Below, one piece after another: positions 32,584 to 41,499 of a stretch of 43,242 nucleotides of DNA (position 1 is its first letter; every line of letters begins with the position of its first letter). Position numbers and translations under genes: made by a program. Source of the DNA: JAWPNA01 sp045402695 (lineage in GTDB: Bacteria > Acidobacteriota > Polarisedimenticolia > JACPZX01 > DASXTC01). The DNA lies in NCBI GenBank assembly GCA_045402695.1, contig JAWPNA010000094.1:1-43242 (forward strand). The letters run 5' to 3'. Below the pieces are notes generated by a model. It was not told the DNA's origin, did not search any database, and saw only the letters and a program-made list of their open reading frames with translations.

Positions 32584-34044
32584 TCAGGCGGCTTTCCCAT
32601 CCGGGTCGGGTCTATCGGCTCGGACGGTCCCCGTGGCGGGAATGCGAAAGACGAACCGGCTCCCGCGCTCCTCCCCTCGCTCCACCCAGATCCTCCCGCC
32701 GTGCCTCTCGACGATTCCGCGCGAGATAGCCAGTCCCAGCCCGGCACCCTCGTTGCCCCGGCCGTCATTCGACTCGCTGCCCCGGAAGTACTTCTCGAAG
32801 ATGAAGGGCAGATCCTCCTGCGCGATGCCGGGCCCCGTGTCCGAAACCGCCACCCGCAGCCATTCGCTGTCTGCGTCCGCCTCGAAGCGGACCTCGCCCC
32901 CGGGTTCCGTGAACTTGAAGGCGTTACCCAGTAGATTGTACACGACCTCGCCCAGCCGGTCCGGATCGGCCTGGATCCGGACCGGCAGCTCCTGGGCAAT
33001 GCGGATGACGTAACGGATCCCTCTCTTTTCGGCCACTCCTTCGAATCCACGCGCCGACGTGGCGAGAAAAGCCTGCGCCGGAAGCGACCGGAGGTTCATG
33101 GTGACCCTGCCCGCCCTCAGCCTCGAGAGGTCCAGAAGCTGCGAGACGAAGCGGGTCATCTGGTCCACCTGCTCCTCGATCTGGGCCAGCGTGGCGCGCT
33201 GCGGTTCGATCAGCGGACCGCGCGACCCTGATCTCAGCAGCGACGCGAATCCCTTGATGCACGCCAGCGGAGTCTTCAGCTCGTGAGAAGCGGTCGCCAC
33301 GAACTCCGCCTTCATCCGGTCGAGCTCGCTGAGGCTGGAGGCCATCCGGTTGAAGGCGCGCGACAACGTTCCCAGCTCGTCCTGTGCCAGAATCGGTATC
33401 GGCTCCTCAAACCTACCCTCCGCCACCCTTTCCGTGCCCGCCACAAGCTCGCGCAGCGGGCGCACCAGGCTCAGCAGGATCGCGAGCCAGACCACCAGCG
33501 AGGCGAGAAGGCCGGCCCCCAGCGCGTACAGCGTGCGGTTGGCCGCTGAGTTGCCGAGCTTGTTCACCCGGTCGATGTGATCCCTGACCCGATCGCTGTA
33601 GTACTGCTCCAGTTTGTCGAGGCGCTCTTGCGCCTCCTTGCTCGCCGTGTTGAATTCGTCGAGATTCCCGTCGTATCGCGCCCTCGTCTCGTATAGCCGC
33701 GCCATGGCGCGGCGAAACTCCTGGTGGATCCGTCTCGGCCCCTCGGGCTCGTTCTCGATCAACTCGTTCAGAACGCGGTCCAGCTCCGTATGGAACGCGT
33801 GGTACTGCTCCAACAGTTCCGGGCCACTGATGACGGCCGACAACTTACCTCGATCGATGACGTCTCGCAGGAGGCGATCAAGCCTTCGAGTGACCAGCGT
33901 GCCCGGAAAGTCGTGCTGCTTGAGCTGGTCGGTGCGGAGGTTTATCTGATGGATGGAGACGAAGGAGTAGCCGGCCAGTGCCAGCAGCACGACGAGGACC
34001 GCCAGAGCCGGGAGGATGACTTTGTGGCGGATGCGCAGCGTCAT
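32584..34044 (-). CDS. Sensor histidine kinase (TM-periplasmic-TM-HAMP-HisKA-HATPase), GlrK-like
   Basis: This 486-residue inner-membrane kinase has TM1 (about 11-33), a helical periplasmic domain (about 34-175), TM2 (about 178-200) and HAMP (RPLRELVAGTERVAEGRF). HisKA has H254 in ATASHELKTPLACIKGF. The ATPase domain shows NLLGNAFKFTEPGG, DTGPGIAQEDLP and GAGLGLAIS. Size and layout match GlrK/QseE (about 475 residues). The ATG at 34044 is used; a TTG two codons upstream is possible. It is followed by the lipoprotein gene and, tail-to-tail, the sigma-54 regulator. It probably phosphorylates that regulator in response to envelope signals. Confidence 0.9.
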   Translation of the reverse strand: MTLRIRHKVILPALAVLVVLLALAGYSFVSIHQINLRTDQLKQHDFPGTLVTRRLDRLLRDVIDRGKLSAVISGPELLEQYHAFHTELDRVLNELIENEPEGPRRIHQEFRRAMARLYETRARYDGNLDEFNTASKEAQERLDKLEQYYSDRVRDHIDRVNKLGNSAANRTLYALGAGLLASLVVWLAILLSLVRPLRELVAGTERVAEGRFEEPIPILAQDELGTLSRAFNRMASSLSELDRMKAEFVATASHELKTPLACIKGFASLLRSGSRGPLIEPQRATLAQIEEQVDQMTRFVSQLLDLSRLRAGRVTMNLRSLPAQAFLATSARGFEGVAEKRGIRYVIRIAQELPVRIQADPDRLGEVVYNLLGNAFKFTEPGGEVRFEADADSEWLRVAVSDTGPGIAQEDLPFIFEKYFRGSESNDGRGNEGAGLGLAISRGIVERHGGRIWVERGEERGSRFVFRIPATGTVRADRPDPDGKAA

Positions 34045-34096
34045 GAGCAAGACCGAACCGGCGGCTTAGTGTGATTCTCGGTGTGGGCCGCGACCC

Positions 34097-35137
34097 TCAA
34101 GAGTGACCGGAGACCGCGAGCGCTTGCAGGGCCGTGATGGCCACGACGTTTTCGATGTCCTCGGCCCCGCACCCGCGCGACAGGTCGTTCGCTGGGCGCG
34201 CGAGCCCCTGAGTCACCGGGCCAAGGGCCATGGCGCCCGCCAGCCGTTCCACCAGCTTGTAGCCGATGTTGCCCGCGCCCAGGTCGGGAAAGATCAGCAC
34301 GTTGGCGCGCCCGGCCACGGGGCTTCCCGGTGCTTTCCTCGCGGTCACCTCGGGCACGAGCGCCGCGTCCAACTGGAGTTCGCCGTCCACGATCAGCTCG
34401 GGCCGGCGCGCCCGCACCATCTCGGTGGCCCTGGCCATCTTCTCGGCCGCCGGGTGCTTCGCGCTGCCGTGAGTCGAGAACGACAGAAGCGCCACTCGCG
34501 GCTCGCAATCCATCAGCAGTCTCGCGCTGTCAGCCGACTGGATGGCGATCTGCGCGAGCTCGTCGGCCCCGGGATCAGGCACGAAGCCGCAGTCGGCGAA
34601 GAGAAGCGCTCCGGACTGTCCCATGTCCCGGCGCTGCGTCAGCATGAGAAAGAAGGACGAGACGGTGCGCACACCAGGGGCCGGCCCGATGCCGCGCAGG
34701 GCCGCGCTCAGAGTCCTCGATGTGGTGTGCGCGGCGCCGGCGACGCTGCCGTGGGCGATTCCCGACGCGACCATCAGCGCCCCGAACAGCAGCGGGTCGA
34801 GGACATCGCGCGCAGCCTCCTGTCGCGTCACACCCTTCGCCCGGACGCGCTCATGATAGACGTCCGCGAACCGCTCCGCCCGATCCGAAGTCCGGGGGTC
34901 CTCGAAACGGCACGCCGCCACATCGAGGCCCAGCCGTTGGGCCCGCGCCCGGATGGCGTCCGGATCACCCAGCAGGATGATCTTCGCGAACCCTTTGCGC
35001 GAGACCGCCGCGGCCGCTCGGAGCACGCGATCGTCATCCGACTCCGGCAGTACGATCGTGCGTGGGTCGGCGCCCGCCCGCTCGATGATGCGGGTGATGA
35101 TGGGCGGCGCATCGCCGCCGGGAGCCATGCCGCTCAT
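34097..35137 (-). CDS. pta: Phosphate acetyltransferase
   Basis: This 346-residue, single-domain (short) Pta converts acetyl-CoA and phosphate to acetyl phosphate and CoA. It starts with IIERAGADPRTIVLPESDD and keeps the family blocks GVTRQEAARDVLDPLLFGA, HTTSRTLSAALRGIG, LLSFSTHGSAKHP, VDGELQLDAALVPE and FPDLGAGNIGYKLVERL. There is no N-terminal DRTGG extension. The ATG at 35137 overlaps the stop of the glycosyltransferase gene (ATGA). No ackA is in the window. In-frame sequence upstream belongs to another gene's shadow. Acetyl phosphate can also phosphorylate response regulators, but nothing here ties it to the neighbouring ones. Confidence 0.95.
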   Translation of the reverse strand: MSGMAPGGDAPPIITRIIERAGADPRTIVLPESDDDRVLRAAAAVSRKGFAKIILLGDPDAIRARAQRLGLDVAACRFEDPRTSDRAERFADVYHERVRAKGVTRQEAARDVLDPLLFGALMVASGIAHGSVAGAAHTTSRTLSAALRGIGPAPGVRTVSSFFLMLTQRRDMGQSGALLFADCGFVPDPGADELAQIAIQSADSARLLMDCEPRVALLSFSTHGSAKHPAAEKMARATEMVRARRPELIVDGELQLDAALVPEVTARKAPGSPVAGRANVLIFPDLGAGNIGYKLVERLAGAMALGPVTQGLARPANDLSRGCGAEDIENVVAITALQALAVSGHS

Positions 35138-36522
35138 CCCGCGGAGTCCCTCCTTGGCGACGCCCACTGTACCATACGGGGCCATAGAGCCCGGCGCGCC
35201 GTCGGGCCGGTGAGCAGAAGCGCGTAGAAGGGTACGTACTGGAGCCATCGAGCCCAGGCGGCATCGGTATAGGAGAACCCAACCAGGCCCGCAAGCGCGA
35301 GCCAGGCCGGAGACGGGTAAAGCGCCAGCCATGGTAGGATCCACAACAGGTACCATGGATGAAGGGACGGCTGCAGCAACATTGCCAGGCCGGTGAACAG
35401 GAAGATCGATCGCTCGAGCCGCATCCCCCTCCGCTGCTGCAGCCACGCCAACAGGCACAGGGCCGCCAGCGCGATGACGGCCACCAGCAACCTCGCGATC
35501 ATGTGGGGCTGCGTGTAGAGGCTGGGCAGTCCGTGCGCGTCGGCCCACTCCTTCGCCGCGGGGGAGATCCCTCCAGCCTGAACCGCCGCCTCGATCAGCC
35601 GGAACAGGGAGTCGTTGGATCGCCATCGCTCTGCATACTCCTTCACCGAGCGGAGGAGATTGCCCCCCGCCGAGGCGTAGGGCAGATAGCAGGCTGCCAT
35701 CAGCATGGGTGGAAGCACCAACAGCCACGGCTTCACGCGCTTCGCGAAGAGAGGCAGAAGCGTGATCGGAAAGAGCTTGGAGAGGGCGGCCGCCGCGAGC
35801 GCCGTCATTGACAGCATGCGGCGTTGCCATATAATGCCCAGCGTCGATGCCACGAGGAAGCAGACTGCGAGGGGGTCGTTGTGTCCGCTGCCCGCTACCT
35901 CGATCACCGCGAGCGGGTTCCACGCGTAGATCAAGATCCTGCTTTCCTCAAGCCCACGGGCGGCAAGCAGCCGCCTCAGCAGAATGATCACTCCGATGTC
36001 CGCCGCGATGAAGGGTGCCTTCATCCCCATCGGGGAGCGGGACAGGGCCGCCCCCAGAGCGAAGACCCATTGCATGAGCGGGGGGTAGATCGCCGGAAGG
36101 TCCTTGTAGTTCACTCCCTCGTAGATGCGATCCCTGTAAGGTTCGAGGGCAGGATCCGCGGGAGCGTATCTGTAGGGGTTAATTCGTTCGAGTTGCAGTC
36201 CCCCTTCCCAGATGTATCTGTAGATGTCGTCCGAGAGCGTGGGCGTGGCGGGCCAGAGGATCAGGCGGAACGCCAGCGCGGCCCAGATGATGGCGGCAGG
36301 CGCGCGCACCGGCGCGCCACTCCCTGCCGCGCCGCTCGCCTGCCCTCCGGTGCCGCTCCCCATGACTCGGCGGACTGCCACGAGATAGACGGCATGGAGG
36401 GAGAGATTGACGCACAGGAAGAGCCCGGCGCGCGCCTTCAGATCTCCAGCAAGCGCCAGCGCCAGGTAGCCGCCGCAGGAGAGCAGCACGGGCGCGGTCA
36501 GGAGGCGGCCTCGATATGACAT
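35134..36522 (-). CDS. GT-C fold polyprenol-dependent glycosyltransferase
   Basis: This 462-residue integral membrane protein has about 11-12 helices. The first external loop carries TPTLSDDIYRYIWEG, the acidic motif of GT-C enzymes that use lipid-linked sugars, followed by NPYRYAP and YPPLMQWVF. A later loop includes SLHPWYLLWILPW, typical of GT87-like mannosyltransferases. It likely adds a mannose or similar sugar to a glycolipid or glycan on the outer side of the inner membrane. Its start at 36522 overlaps the start of the divergent GT2 gene by 7 bp. Its end overlaps pta. Confidence 0.85.
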   Translation of the reverse strand: MSYRGRLLTAPVLLSCGGYLALALAGDLKARAGLFLCVNLSLHAVYLVAVRRVMGSGTGGQASGAAGSGAPVRAPAAIIWAALAFRLILWPATPTLSDDIYRYIWEGGLQLERINPYRYAPADPALEPYRDRIYEGVNYKDLPAIYPPLMQWVFALGAALSRSPMGMKAPFIAADIGVIILLRRLLAARGLEESRILIYAWNPLAVIEVAGSGHNDPLAVCFLVASTLGIIWQRRMLSMTALAAAALSKLFPITLLPLFAKRVKPWLLVLPPMLMAACYLPYASAGGNLLRSVKEYAERWRSNDSLFRLIEAAVQAGGISPAAKEWADAHGLPSLYTQPHMIARLLVAVIALAALCLLAWLQQRRGMRLERSIFLFTGLAMLLQPSLHPWYLLWILPWLALYPSPAWLALAGLVGFSYTDAAWARWLQYVPFYALLLTGPTARRALWPRMVQWASPRRDSAG

Positions 36523-38051
36523 CAGCCCAGATCGCGATCCAGACGGCCTACTTCACCGTCCTCTCGTTGCTGGCCCTTTATGGGCTGCACCGGTTCTCCC
36601 TCGTCTGGATCTACTGGCGGCGCGGCGCGGGACGCTCGTGTGACGCCATCGCGCCAGCATCGGCTCGACCCGGCGGGATGCCCGATGTCTGGCCGATCGT
36701 GACCGTCCAGCTTCCGATCTACAACGAATGCTACGTAATGGATCGTCTGCTGGCGGCCGCCTGCGCCTTGAGATACCCCGCCGGCGCCCTCGAGATTCAG
36801 GTGCTGGACGACTCCGACGACGAGACAGCTCGGCTTGCCGCCGAGCTGATCGCATCGTATCGCGCGAGGGGCCACGACATCCACCACATCCGCCGCGTCC
36901 ACCGCAAAGGCTACAAGGCCGGAGCCCTCGAAGGCGGGCTGCGCCGGGCTCGCGGAAGCCTCATCGCGGTGTTCGACGCCGACTTCATCCCCACGGTGGA
37001 TTTCCTGGAGCGCACGGTGCCCTTCTTTCGCGATCAGCGCGTGGGAATGGTGCAGGCCCGCTGGGGCCACACCAACCGGGATTGCTCTCTTCTCACGCGC
37101 GCGCAGGCTCTGCTGCTGGACGGACATTTCGTTGTGGAGCACGGCGCGCGCCACGTGTCGGGAAGATTTCTGAACTTCAATGGAACGGCGGGGATTTTCC
37201 GGCGCCAGTGCATCGAGGACGCCGGTGGCTGGCAGGACGACACGCTCACGGAGGATCTGGATCTGTCGTACCGTGCTCAGCTCGCGGGCTGGCGCTTCGT
37301 TTATCTGCACGACCTTATTGTGCCTGCCGAACTGCCCGTGGAGCTCAACGCGCTGAAGTCTCAGCAACGCCGGTGGGCGAAGGGCTCGATCCAGACCGCC
37401 ATCAAGCTCCTGCCACGGGTGATGGCATCGCCTCTGCGCGGGCCGGTGAAGCTGGAGGCGGCGGCGCATCTGACCAACAACGCGGCCTACCTCTTGCTGG
37501 TCCTGCTGGCGGTGCTGATCGTGCCGGCGCTGGCCGGCCGATCGGCCCACCCTATCAGCTACTTGCTTGCCGATCTGCCGCTGTTCTTCGTGGGCACTGG
37601 GTCTTTCACGCTCTTCTGCGCGGCGGCACAGCGGGGCACGCGTCCCGACTGGCTCCGCGCGCTGCTGGATCTCCCTGCACTGATGGCCATCGGGATTGGC
37701 CTCTCGCTCAACAATGGTCTGGCCGTGCTGGAAGCGCTCTGGGGAAGTGAGTCGGAGTTTTGCCGGACTCCCAAGTTCGGGATCGAGTCGCCATCTGGCG
37801 CGGGCGGACAGGACTGGCGCCGTCTGGCCTATCGCGGGCCGCGCTCGCCCCTTGTGATCCTCGAGGTCGGATTCGCGCTCTACTTCGCGGCGGCCATCAC
37901 GATCTGGGTGGCCCAGGGCCGATACTTCGCCCTGCCCTTCCTGCTGCTGTTCGAGAGCGGGTTTCTCTACGTCGCGTGCGTGGCCGTGGCTCAGGAGATC
38001 GGCCGGTTCAGGGCATTCTCATCTGCGCCAGCGGAAGCGCCCGCACCCTGA
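36516..38051 (+). CDS. Membrane GT2 glycosyltransferase, cellulose-synthase-like
   Basis: This 511-residue processive-type glycosyltransferase has an N-terminal helix (about 10-32). The catalytic domain follows: VTVQLPIYNE, the DDSDDE site, the DxD motif in AVFDADFIP, TLTEDLDLSYRAQLAGW, and QQRRWAKGS, the Q-x-x-R-W signature of synthases. About four to five C-terminal helices close the protein. Relatives make beta-glucans, mannans or glycolipids; the exact product is unknown. AGGAGG at 36500-36505, inside the divergent gene, supports the ATG at 36516. It overlaps the convergent moeA gene by 44 bp. Together with the GT-C gene it suggests envelope glycan synthesis. Confidence 0.9.
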   Translation: MTSAQIAIQTAYFTVLSLLALYGLHRFSLVWIYWRRGAGRSCDAIAPASARPGGMPDVWPIVTVQLPIYNECYVMDRLLAAACALRYPAGALEIQVLDDSDDETARLAAELIASYRARGHDIHHIRRVHRKGYKAGALEGGLRRARGSLIAVFDADFIPTVDFLERTVPFFRDQRVGMVQARWGHTNRDCSLLTRAQALLLDGHFVVEHGARHVSGRFLNFNGTAGIFRRQCIEDAGGWQDDTLTEDLDLSYRAQLAGWRFVYLHDLIVPAELPVELNALKSQQRRWAKGSIQTAIKLLPRVMASPLRGPVKLEAAAHLTNNAAYLLLVLLAVLIVPALAGRSAHPISYLLADLPLFFVGTGSFTLFCAAAQRGTRPDWLRALLDLPALMAIGIGLSLNNGLAVLEALWGSESEFCRTPKFGIESPSGAGGQDWRRLAYRGPRSPLVILEVGFALYFAAAITIWVAQGRYFALPFLLLFESGFLYVACVAVAQEIGRFRAFSSAPAEAPAP

Positions 38052-39240
38052 ATCCCGCATCAAGGCGCTCGATCTCCTCGGGGATGATGGCCAGCGCGTC
38101 GGCGCGCGACAGTGACACCATGTCTGCCGAGCCCATCGAGGCGAGCAGCCGGACCGTCACGTGATCCGAACACTCCTCGATCCGCGCCGGCAGATAGGCG
38201 CGCCGGCCCGGCCGCCGCTCGAGCGGCTCCCCCATGCGCGCCTCTATGGTGGCGTCAATCCATTTCGAAGCGCCCGTCATGCGTCGCAGCGCCGGCCGCG
38301 CGAAGATCAGGAAGTCCACGATGGTGGAGACGGGATTGCCTGGAAGCCCGAACACGAGCTTGTCGCCCCGGCGCCCTCCCATCCCGAAGAAGAGCGGCTT
38401 GCCCGGCTGGATCGCCACCCTCTCGAAAACCGCCCGGCACCCCAGGTCCAGCAGCGCTCCGCCGACCAGGTCGTAGTCTCCCATCGAAACTCCCCCGGAG
38501 AGAAGCACGGCGTCGGCTTCCTCCAGCGCCTCACCGATCCGGGCCCGCAGCTCCTCGCGTTTGTCACTCACGATCCCGAACATTTCGGGTTCCCCACCCG
38601 ACTGTCGTGTGAGCACTTCGAGCGCCCGCCCGTTGCTCTCGCGGATCTGGGCGGGACCGGGCTCACAGTCGACGGGCACCAACTCGTCGCCGGTGGGGAG
38701 GATGGCCACCTTCGGCTTCCGCGAGACGGCGACATGAGGGCGGCCGGCCGAGGCAAGCAGCGCGATCTCCACCGGCCCGAGCACCATGCCGCTCTCGAGA
38801 AGCATGGAGCCACGGGCCAGGTCCTCACCTGCCCGCCGTACATGCTCGCCTGGCGTCACAGGCGCGAGCACGCGCACCAGCTCGTCTCCGGCCGGCTCGG
38901 TCTTCTCGATCATCTGCACCGCGTCGGCGCCCACGGGTAGGGCCGCGCCCGTCATGATCTTGCTGGCCTGCCCCGGCCCCACGGCGAGACGGGGCCAGTG
39001 CCCCGCCGGAATTTCCTCGATCACCTCCAGGATCGCCGGTCCTCCCGCCGCGTCGGCGGCGCGCAAGGCGAATCCATCCATCGCGGAGCGCGTGAAGGGA
39101 GGCATGTCGCGGTCGGCCATCACCGTCTCGCGCAGCACACGACCGGCCGCCCTCCCCAACGGCACGGCCTCCGCCGGCAGCGGCCCCAGCCGTTCCACGG
39201 CCTCGAGCACGCGCCGCAGCGCTTCATCTACCGTGATCAT
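38008..39240 (-). CDS. moeA: Molybdopterin molybdenumtransferase MoeA
   Basis: This 410-residue protein inserts molybdate into adenylylated molybdopterin to make Moco. It begins MITVDEALRRVL and shows DRDMPPFTRSAMDGFAL, ILPTGDELV, SNGRALEVL, LLSGGVSMGDYDLVG, QPGKPLFFG and GLPGNPVSTIVDF, the standard MoeA blocks in order. A C-terminal domain IV is present. The ATG at 39240 overlaps the prmC stop (ATGA); upstream in-frame codons are prmC shadow. Moco supply may matter for molybdo- or seleno-enzymes such as formate dehydrogenase, in line with SelB elsewhere in the window. Its 3' end overlaps the GT2 gene by 44 bp. Confidence 0.96.
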   Translation of the reverse strand: MITVDEALRRVLEAVERLGPLPAEAVPLGRAAGRVLRETVMADRDMPPFTRSAMDGFALRAADAAGGPAILEVIEEIPAGHWPRLAVGPGQASKIMTGAALPVGADAVQMIEKTEPAGDELVRVLAPVTPGEHVRRAGEDLARGSMLLESGMVLGPVEIALLASAGRPHVAVSRKPKVAILPTGDELVPVDCEPGPAQIRESNGRALEVLTRQSGGEPEMFGIVSDKREELRARIGEALEEADAVLLSGGVSMGDYDLVGGALLDLGCRAVFERVAIQPGKPLFFGMGGRRGDKLVFGLPGNPVSTIVDFLIFARPALRRMTGASKWIDATIEARMGEPLERRPGRRAYLPARIEECSDHVTVRLLASMGSADMVSLSRADALAIIPEEIERLDAGFRVRALPLAQMRMP

Positions 39241-40151
39241 GTTTTTCTCTTCCCCGACCGGCGCGCCCGCACGACCCGCGGGAGGCCAGCGAGGTCGGGC
39301 ACGACGGCCACATCCTGCCACAATCCCGATCCTTCCAGCAGGCGCACGGTCTGAAATGCCCTCTGGGCGGCCACTTCCAGCAGGAGAGATCCACCAGGAT
39401 CCAGGATCCTCTCCGCCTGGGGAACCAGGCGCTCGATCGCCTCAGTCCCGTCGTACCCAGCGTACAGCGCGCCGGCCGGTTCGTGATCCCTCACCTCCGG
39501 CATCAACGAGCCACGCTCCCTCAACCCAACGTAGGGCGGGTTGCTGACCACCATCTGGAACGGAGGGAACCGCTCCTCATGATCGAGAACACCCAGCAGG
39601 AGATCACCCTGCATGAGATAGACGCGGGATTCCACGCGGTGACGCTTGGCGTTGCGTTTCGCGACCTCCAGGGCTTCCGCGGAGATGTCGATCGCCAGCA
39701 CCATGATGTCGCCTCTCTCGCGGGCCAGCGCAATGGCGATGGCCCCCGATCCCGTGCCGACATCCACGACGTTGAGCGGAGTGCCCGGCGGCGGCAGATG
39801 CACCAGCGCTTCGCGCACCAGGACCTCTGTTTCGGGCCTGGGAATCAGGACGGCCGGGGTCACCTCCAGGTCGAGCGACCAGAACTCCTTGCTGCCGAGG
39901 ATGTAGGCGATCGGCTCGCGCAGCGCGCGGCGCTTCACGAGCCCGCGAAAGACGGCGGCCTCGCGCTCCGGCACCACGGCGCCAGGCCGCCCGCCCGCCG
40001 AAAGCCGCGCGGCCCGGCGGGCGCGGTCGATCTGCAAAGCGTGCGCGAGCAGCAGCTCCGCGTCCAGATGAGCGCTCTCGATGCCACAGGCCGCCAGCCG
40101 CACCTCGCCTTTGGCGAGCAGCACGTCCACCGTTGTGACCTCGGGTCTCAT
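39237..40151 (-). CDS. prmC: Release factor glutamine methyltransferase
   Basis: This 304-residue SAM-dependent enzyme methylates the Gln of the GGQ motif in release factors. It has the helical N-terminal domain, PIAYILGSKEFWSLDLEV, PRPETEVLV, the SAM motif DVGTGSGAIAIALA and the catalytic VVSNPPYVG. It follows prfA, whose product is its substrate; the stop and start share one base (TGATG at 40153-40149). It overlaps moeA by 4 bp. This is the classic prfA-prmC pair. Four extra residues and basic tail (RARRSGKRKT) are of no clear meaning. Confidence 0.97.
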   Translation of the reverse strand: MRPEVTTVDVLLAKGEVRLAACGIESAHLDAELLLAHALQIDRARRAARLSAGGRPGAVVPEREAAVFRGLVKRRALREPIAYILGSKEFWSLDLEVTPAVLIPRPETEVLVREALVHLPPPGTPLNVVDVGTGSGAIAIALARERGDIMVLAIDISAEALEVAKRNAKRHRVESRVYLMQGDLLLGVLDHEERFPPFQMVVSNPPYVGLRERGSLMPEVRDHEPAGALYAGYDGTEAIERLVPQAERILDPGGSLLLEVAAQRAFQTVRLLEGSGLWQDVAVVPDLAGLPRVVRARRSGKRKT

Positions 40152-41230
40152 CAGACCCGGATCTCTTCCTTCAGCTTCTCGGCCTGGTAGTGGTTGCTGA
40201 GGGCGTCCAACATCTCGTCCATGTCGCCCTCGAGAAAATCGTGGACCTGGTGCAGCGTCAGCTTGATGCGGTGGTCCGAAACCCGCCCCTGGGGGAAATT
40301 GTAGGTGCGGATCTTCTCGCTCCGATCACCGGTGCCCACCATCCCGCGGCGCGTGGCGGCGCGTTCCTTGTCCTGCTCCTGCCGTTTGAGGTCGTAGAGC
40401 CGGGATCGGAGCACTCTCATCGCCTTGGCGAGGTTCTTGTGCTGGGATTTCTCGTCCTGGCAGGAGACCACCACGCCCGTGGGCATGTGGGTCACGCGCA
40501 CGGCCGAGTAGGTGGTGTTGACCGACTGTCCACCGGGGCCCGACGAGCAGAAACGATCGACGCGGAGATCCTTCTCGTCGATCTTGATCTCCACCTCCTC
40601 GGCCTCGGGCAGCACCGCCACCGTCACCGCCGAGGTATGGATCCGCCCCGCAGCCTCCGTCACCGGCACGCGCTGGACCCGATGTACGCCGCTTTCGTAC
40701 TTGAACCGGCTGTAGGCGCCTTTGCCTTCGATCGCGGCGATGACCTCCTTGATGCCTCGTGTGTCGGAACGGCTCATGTCGAGAAGCTCGACCTTCCATC
40801 CGCGTTTCTCCGCGTAACGGGAGTACATGCGGAACACCTCCGCGGCGAACAAGGCCGCCTCCTCGCCTCCGGTCCCCGCCCTCACCTCCAGGATGACGCT
40901 CTTATCGTCGTTGGGGTCCTTGGGGACCAGGAGCAGTTTGAGGCGTGATGCCTGCTCGGCGGCCGTGGCTTCGAGCCTCGCGACTTCCTCCCGCGCCATG
41001 TTGAGGAGCGACGCGTCGCCCCCGCCGCCGCTCTTGACCATCTCGTTGGCCTCCGCCAGTTCCTTCAAGGTCCTCCTGTAGGATCGGAAGACGGAGATGA
41101 TCTCCTCGAGCTCCGAATAGGCGCGGGCGTGCATGCGGTAGGTGGGAGGATCGGCGAGCACGGACGGGTCGCCGATGAGGCGCGACAACTCCTCGTGCTT
41201 CCTCTCGAGAGCCTCCAGTTTTTCCAGCAC
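40151..41230 (-). CDS. prfA: Peptide chain release factor 1
   Basis: The protein has 359 residues from GTG 41230, matching the usual 360. It decodes UAA and UAG. The coiled N-terminal domain is followed by the AGTGGEEAALF block, the stop-codon recognition loop with PVT in HRVQRVPVTEA (PxT type of RF1), and the catalytic SSGPGGQSVNTTYSAV, whose Gln is the PrmC target. The GTG lies 5 bases after the rpmE stop; longer upstream frame is rpmE shadow. RF1 does not read UGA, so it does not compete with SelB. Confidence 0.97.
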   Translation of the reverse strand: MLEKLEALERKHEELSRLIGDPSVLADPPTYRMHARAYSELEEIISVFRSYRRTLKELAEANEMVKSGGGGDASLLNMAREEVARLEATAAEQASRLKLLLVPKDPNDDKSVILEVRAGTGGEEAALFAAEVFRMYSRYAEKRGWKVELLDMSRSDTRGIKEVIAAIEGKGAYSRFKYESGVHRVQRVPVTEAAGRIHTSAVTVAVLPEAEEVEIKIDEKDLRVDRFCSSGPGGQSVNTTYSAVRVTHMPTGVVVSCQDEKSQHKNLAKAMRVLRSRLYDLKRQEQDKERAATRRGMVGTGDRSEKIRTYNFPQGRVSDHRIKLTLHQVHDFLEGDMDEMLDALSNHYQAEKLKEEIRV

Positions 41231-41235
41231 GGCGG

Positions 41236-41451
41236 TTACCTGGCGGAGGCTTCCTTCTTCTTGTACCGGCGGTTGAACTTCTCCACGCGTCCGGCTGTAT
41301 CGATCAGCTTCTGCTTGCCGGTGAAGAAGGGATGGCACTTCGAGCAGATCTCGAGACGCAGTTCCTTGCGGGTTGATCGCGTGACCCACTGCTCGCCGCA
41401 GGCGCAGTGCACTGTGACTTCATGGTATTCGGGGTGGATGCCGCTCTTCAT
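41236..41451 (-). CDS. rpmE: Ribosomal protein L31
   Basis: This 71-residue protein has the zinc-containing (C+) L31 signature: HCACGEQWVTRSTRK then ICSKCHPFFTGKQKLIDT and RVEKFNRRY. MKSGIHPEYHEV is the usual start, and ATG 41451 has GAGGAGG 8 bases upstream. A perfect -10 box lies about 30 bases before the start codon. It is first in the run rpmE-prfA-prmC-moeA and follows rho, an order common to many bacteria. Being the C+ form, it may be replaced under zinc limitation if a C- paralogue exists elsewhere. Confidence 0.97.
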   Translation of the reverse strand: MKSGIHPEYHEVTVHCACGEQWVTRSTRKELRLEICSKCHPFFTGKQKLIDTAGRVEKFNRRYKKKEASAR

Positions 41452-41478
41452 CGCGAACGCCTCCTCGGGAAACCACAC

Positions 41479-41484
41479 ATTATA
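41479..41484 (-). promoter_or_regulatory. -10 element upstream of rpmE
   Basis: TATAAT (41484-41479 on the minus strand) is a perfect -10, 27 bases before the rpmE ATG, in the short gap after rho. The -35 position, 17 bp further up, reads TGGCCT, a poor match. It probably gives rpmE-prfA-prmC-moeA a promoter separate from rho. Confidence 0.45.
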
Positions 41485-41499
41485 GGAGACGCTGGGGTT

